Shown in pieces: positions 62,242-64,000 of a stretch of 64,000 nt of DNA. Numbering within the stretch: the first letter of the stretch is position 1; every line of letters begins with the position of its first letter. The DNA is from JAYYZW01 sp965217605. Lineage in GTDB: Bacteria > Pseudomonadota > Gammaproteobacteria > Ga0077536. The stretch is taken from positions 37,040 through 101,039 of the forward strand of contig CBDCJB010000011.1 in the NCBI GenBank assembly GCA_965217605.1, given 5' to 3'. The notes under the pieces are model-generated. The model did not search any database. It saw nothing but the letters and a program-made list of their open reading frames with translations, and was not told the DNA's origin. The translations under genes were made by a program, and so were the position numbers.

Positions 62242-62425
62242 GCGGCCCCTCGAACCCGATTCATACTAGGGTTGGGGTCAAGCCCGCGAGCGGCGCGCGC
62301 TCACCTGAAATCGTTTGCTCCATCGAACCCCGGATTGGTATACTCGGGCACGATTTTCCGGGGGAGCGGCGCAGCTGCGCGCGCCTAATTATTCAGTAAT
62401 TTAGCGCGCTTATTCAAATCCGTTT

Positions 62426-63616
62426 ATGCACATCGTGAGCGACCGTAGGCAAACCTCTCGCCGCCGCTGCTGGTGCATCGTGCTAGCGCTGCTCACGACG
62501 GCCTTTGCCCACCCGCTACCAGCGGCCTTCATCGAGATCCCCGAGGCCGTGCGTCCGGGCGCCGTGCGCCCCGGCGGTGAACCGATGGGCGCGCTAGCCG
62601 AATTTTACCAGCCCATCACGTTACCGTTCGCGGAGCAGACGCCCGGACAACCGACCCGACCGGGTGCGATCCGGCCGGGACAGGCGGACGTGTTCGGGGT
62701 CGACGAATTCTCGCTCGCGCAAGCCGTCCTGCCTCCCGCCGCGCGGCCGGGCGCCATCCGTCCCGGTGAAGATCGCAAGATCATTCCTGAGCCACCGCCC
62801 GCGGCGCTCTTCGAAGTACCGCCGGTGATCGATCGCCCGCTCGACATCGACGACGGCGAGAAAGTCGTCGTCACGCGTTTCGTGGTTGAAGGCGCAAACG
62901 ATCGCGCCGAATTCGAGATCAATGCGCAGGACGTGCAAGGCATTGCCGACGCCAAGCTTGGCGAGCGCCGCGATGGCTTCACGGTCGGGCGCTTACAGGA
63001 AGTCGCCGACGAGATCACCAAGTATTACCGTGCGCATGGCCTGATCCTCGCGCAGGCCTTCATCCCGGTTCAGGCGGTCGAAAGTGGTGAAGTAACGATC
63101 CAGATCATGGAAGGAATGCTTGGCCGCGTCGTTGCCGAAGACAACGAAATGTACAAAGAGGAAACCTTGCAAACGCCGTTTCGCGCACTCGTCGGACAAC
63201 CCGTCACGAAAGAAGCGATCGAATCGGCGCTGCTGACCGTGTCCGACTATCCCGGTCAATCATCGTTCGGCGTGTTTCAACCTGGTGTGCGGGTCGGTAC
63301 CGCCGACATGGTCATCAAGGTACAGGAAGAAAAGCGCTTCGGGGTTTCGTTCCGCGGTGATAACCACGGTATTACCGAAACCGGTCAGAACCGTTACCTG
63401 GCTAAATTCGACTTCAACAATATCACCGGACAAGGCGATCGGTTCACCGGCGTCGCGCAGCACACAGCCGTTCCGGGCAACACGTTTTTCTACGCGATGG
63501 ATTACGACCACAGGCGCTTCGACGCTCTTGGTGCAAGCCGGGCAAGGCGGGGTTGCTGGCGACATTCAAATGAACGGCGTCGACATCACGACGATGGGCG
63601 GCCACATCACGCTTGA
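62426..63616 (+). CDS. TpsB (FhaC/ShlB-type) transporter, truncated after the POTRA domains
   Basis: The protein starts with a signal peptide ('CWCIVLALLTTAFAHPLPAA'), a Pro-rich stretch with three RPGA(V/I)RPG repeats, and two POTRA domains ('EKVVVTRFVVEGANDRAEFE', 'VDGEVTIQIMEG'-like 'SGEVTIQIMEGMLGRVV', 'VSDYPGQSSFGVFQPG'). The first strands of the barrel follow ('SFRGDNHGITETGQNRYLAK', 'DFNNITGQGDRFTGV'). At about 63527 the sequence changes to an adhesin in another frame, and the last 30 codons of this frame are not TpsB. A complete TpsB is about 550-600 residues, so most of the barrel is missing. Cannot secrete anything as encoded. Confidence 0.8.
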   Translation: MHIVSDRRQTSRRRCWCIVLALLTTAFAHPLPAAFIEIPEAVRPGAVRPGGEPMGALAEFYQPITLPFAEQTPGQPTRPGAIRPGQADVFGVDEFSLAQAVLPPAARPGAIRPGEDRKIIPEPPPAALFEVPPVIDRPLDIDDGEKVVVTRFVVEGANDRAEFEINAQDVQGIADAKLGERRDGFTVGRLQEVADEITKYYRAHGLILAQAFIPVQAVESGEVTIQIMEGMLGRVVAEDNEMYKEETLQTPFRALVGQPVTKEAIESALLTVSDYPGQSSFGVFQPGVRVGTADMVIKVQEEKRFGVSFRGDNHGITETGQNRYLAKFDFNNITGQGDRFTGVAQHTAVPGNTFFYAMDYDHRRFDALGASRARRGCWRHSNERRRHHDDGRPHHA

Positions 63617-64000
63617 AGCCTTCGACAACGTGACCTCGGTCGGGGCCATCAACACCATGGGCGGCACGCTGACTTTCGATTTTGGCGGCACGGGCAACCA
63701 GAACGGCGGCGAAATAATCAGCGGCGCGACGGTTGTCGACAAGCTGGGCGCTGGTACGCTGACCTTGTCAGAGAACAACACCTACACGGGTGCGACGAAC
63801 GTGAACGCGGGCGTGTTGGAGATCACGGATCTGTCGGCGCTGGGTGATACGACCGGCAACACGGTGGTGGACGGCGGTACGCTGGAGCTCAACGTCGTGG
63901 GCACGATCGTGGAAGTGCTGAACATCCAGGGCACGGGCGCGACGGGCGAGGCGGTCTTGGCGACCGCGACGGGCACGACGGTATTGGACACGGCGGCGTC
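63528..64000 (+). CDS. Fragment of a large adhesin with autotransporter beta-strand repeats (runs off the window)
   Basis: From 63528 the plus strand is open to the window edge. It reads 'VQAGQGGVAGDIQMNGVDIT', 'MGGTLTFDFGGTGNQNGGEI', 'VDKLGAGTLTLSENNTYTGA', 'TNVNAGVLEITDLSALGDT'. 'GAGTLTLSENNTYTG' is the autotransporter-associated beta-strand repeat found in large exported adhesins. In two-partner systems the TpsA adhesin gene normally follows an intact TpsB; here its N-terminal secretion domain and the TpsB C-terminus are both absent. The true start is missing. Confidence 0.75.
   Translation, partial: MVQAGQGGVAGDIQMNGVDITTMGGHITLEAFDNVTSVGAINTMGGTLTFDFGGTGNQNGGEIISGATVVDKLGAGTLTLSENNTYTGATNVNAGVLEITDLSALGDTTGNTVVDGGTLELNVVGTIVEVLNIQGTGATGEAVLATATGTTVLDTAA

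Overview
The window looks like a chromosomal segment of a GC-rich gammaproteobacterium. The evidence is the core gene content and order: rnr-rlmB, rpsF-rpsR-DUF2232-rplI-dnaB-radA, corC-like/ypjD divergent from ffh, a sdhCDAB-sdhE-ygfZ operon with a ygfX relative nearby, dsbB, gph-ubiG, and an HscC-type Hsp70. I cannot name a genus from sequence alone.

Layout. (1) 0.4-10.5 kb, minus strand: a tightly overlapping aerotolerance-type (Bat) operon in the order moxR, DUF58, BatD-like, VWA (BatA-like), a 1152-residue VWA-TPR fusion (BatB+BatC), BatD, and a BatE-like TPR/SH3 protein. (2) 10.8-13.1 kb: an FkbM methyltransferase divergent from a receiver-adenylate cyclase protein. (3) 13.0-25.0 kb: an accessory region that looks less GC-rich by eye. 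It holds an HscC chaperone with a membrane J-domain partner broken by two in-frame stops, a crotonase remnant, an acetoacetate-decarboxylase-like gene, a DUF4034 gene, a complete IS10-type element (24-bp-class inverted ends, 9-bp target duplication, transposase with two frameshifts), a Fic enzyme, a truncated FAD oxidoreductase, and a secreted beta-propeller. Two clusters of one repeat family lie at 17.5 and 22.6 kb, and the region ends at the 3' end of a tRNA-Leu(CAG). (4) 25.2-39.6 kb: housekeeping translation, replication and repair genes, with several REP-type hairpins and a 163-bp MITE-like hairpin between them. (5) 39.8-42.9 kb: a 3,029-bp IS1-family cargo transposon with perfect 21-bp ends and an 8-bp target duplication. 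It carries a small KGG-type protein, an unknown protein and an XRE-ImmA/IrrE protein, and it sits inside an already frameshifted secreted-protein gene. (6) 43.2-49.5 kb: dsbB, yheT-like, ygfZ, sdhE, sdhBADC and an SDHAF4-like gene. (7) 49.7-61.0 kb: ygfX-like, a squalene/phytoene-synthase relative, gph, ubiG, then a phospho-signalling module (SUMF1-type protein, PpkA-like Ser/Thr kinase carrying an in-frame amber codon, PP2C phosphatase, cyclase-FHA protein). (8) 61.2-64.0 kb: a SurA/PpiC-type isomerase whose signal region contains a frame-breaking run of nine G, and a TpsB outer-membrane transporter cut off and joined out of frame to an autotransporter-repeat adhesin.

How the genes fit together. 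The Bat operon is a periplasm-facing set of MoxR ATPase and VWA proteins, typical of stress or envelope maturation systems. The sdh cluster pairs all four succinate dehydrogenase subunits with both flavinylation factors (SdhE and SDHAF4-like). The kinase/phosphatase/FHA/SUMF1 set resembles the threonine-phosphorylation control module of type VI secretion, but no T6SS structural gene is in the window.

The most unusual aspect is the number of clean reading-frame interruptions in otherwise well-preserved genes: three nonsense codons, two IS frameshifts, one G-tract frameshift, and one frameshift plus one insertion in the gene beside dsbB. They could be true pseudogenes, recoding or phase variation, or sequence errors, and raw reads would tell these apart. 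The best candidate for an undescribed system is the cargo of the IS1-family transposon.
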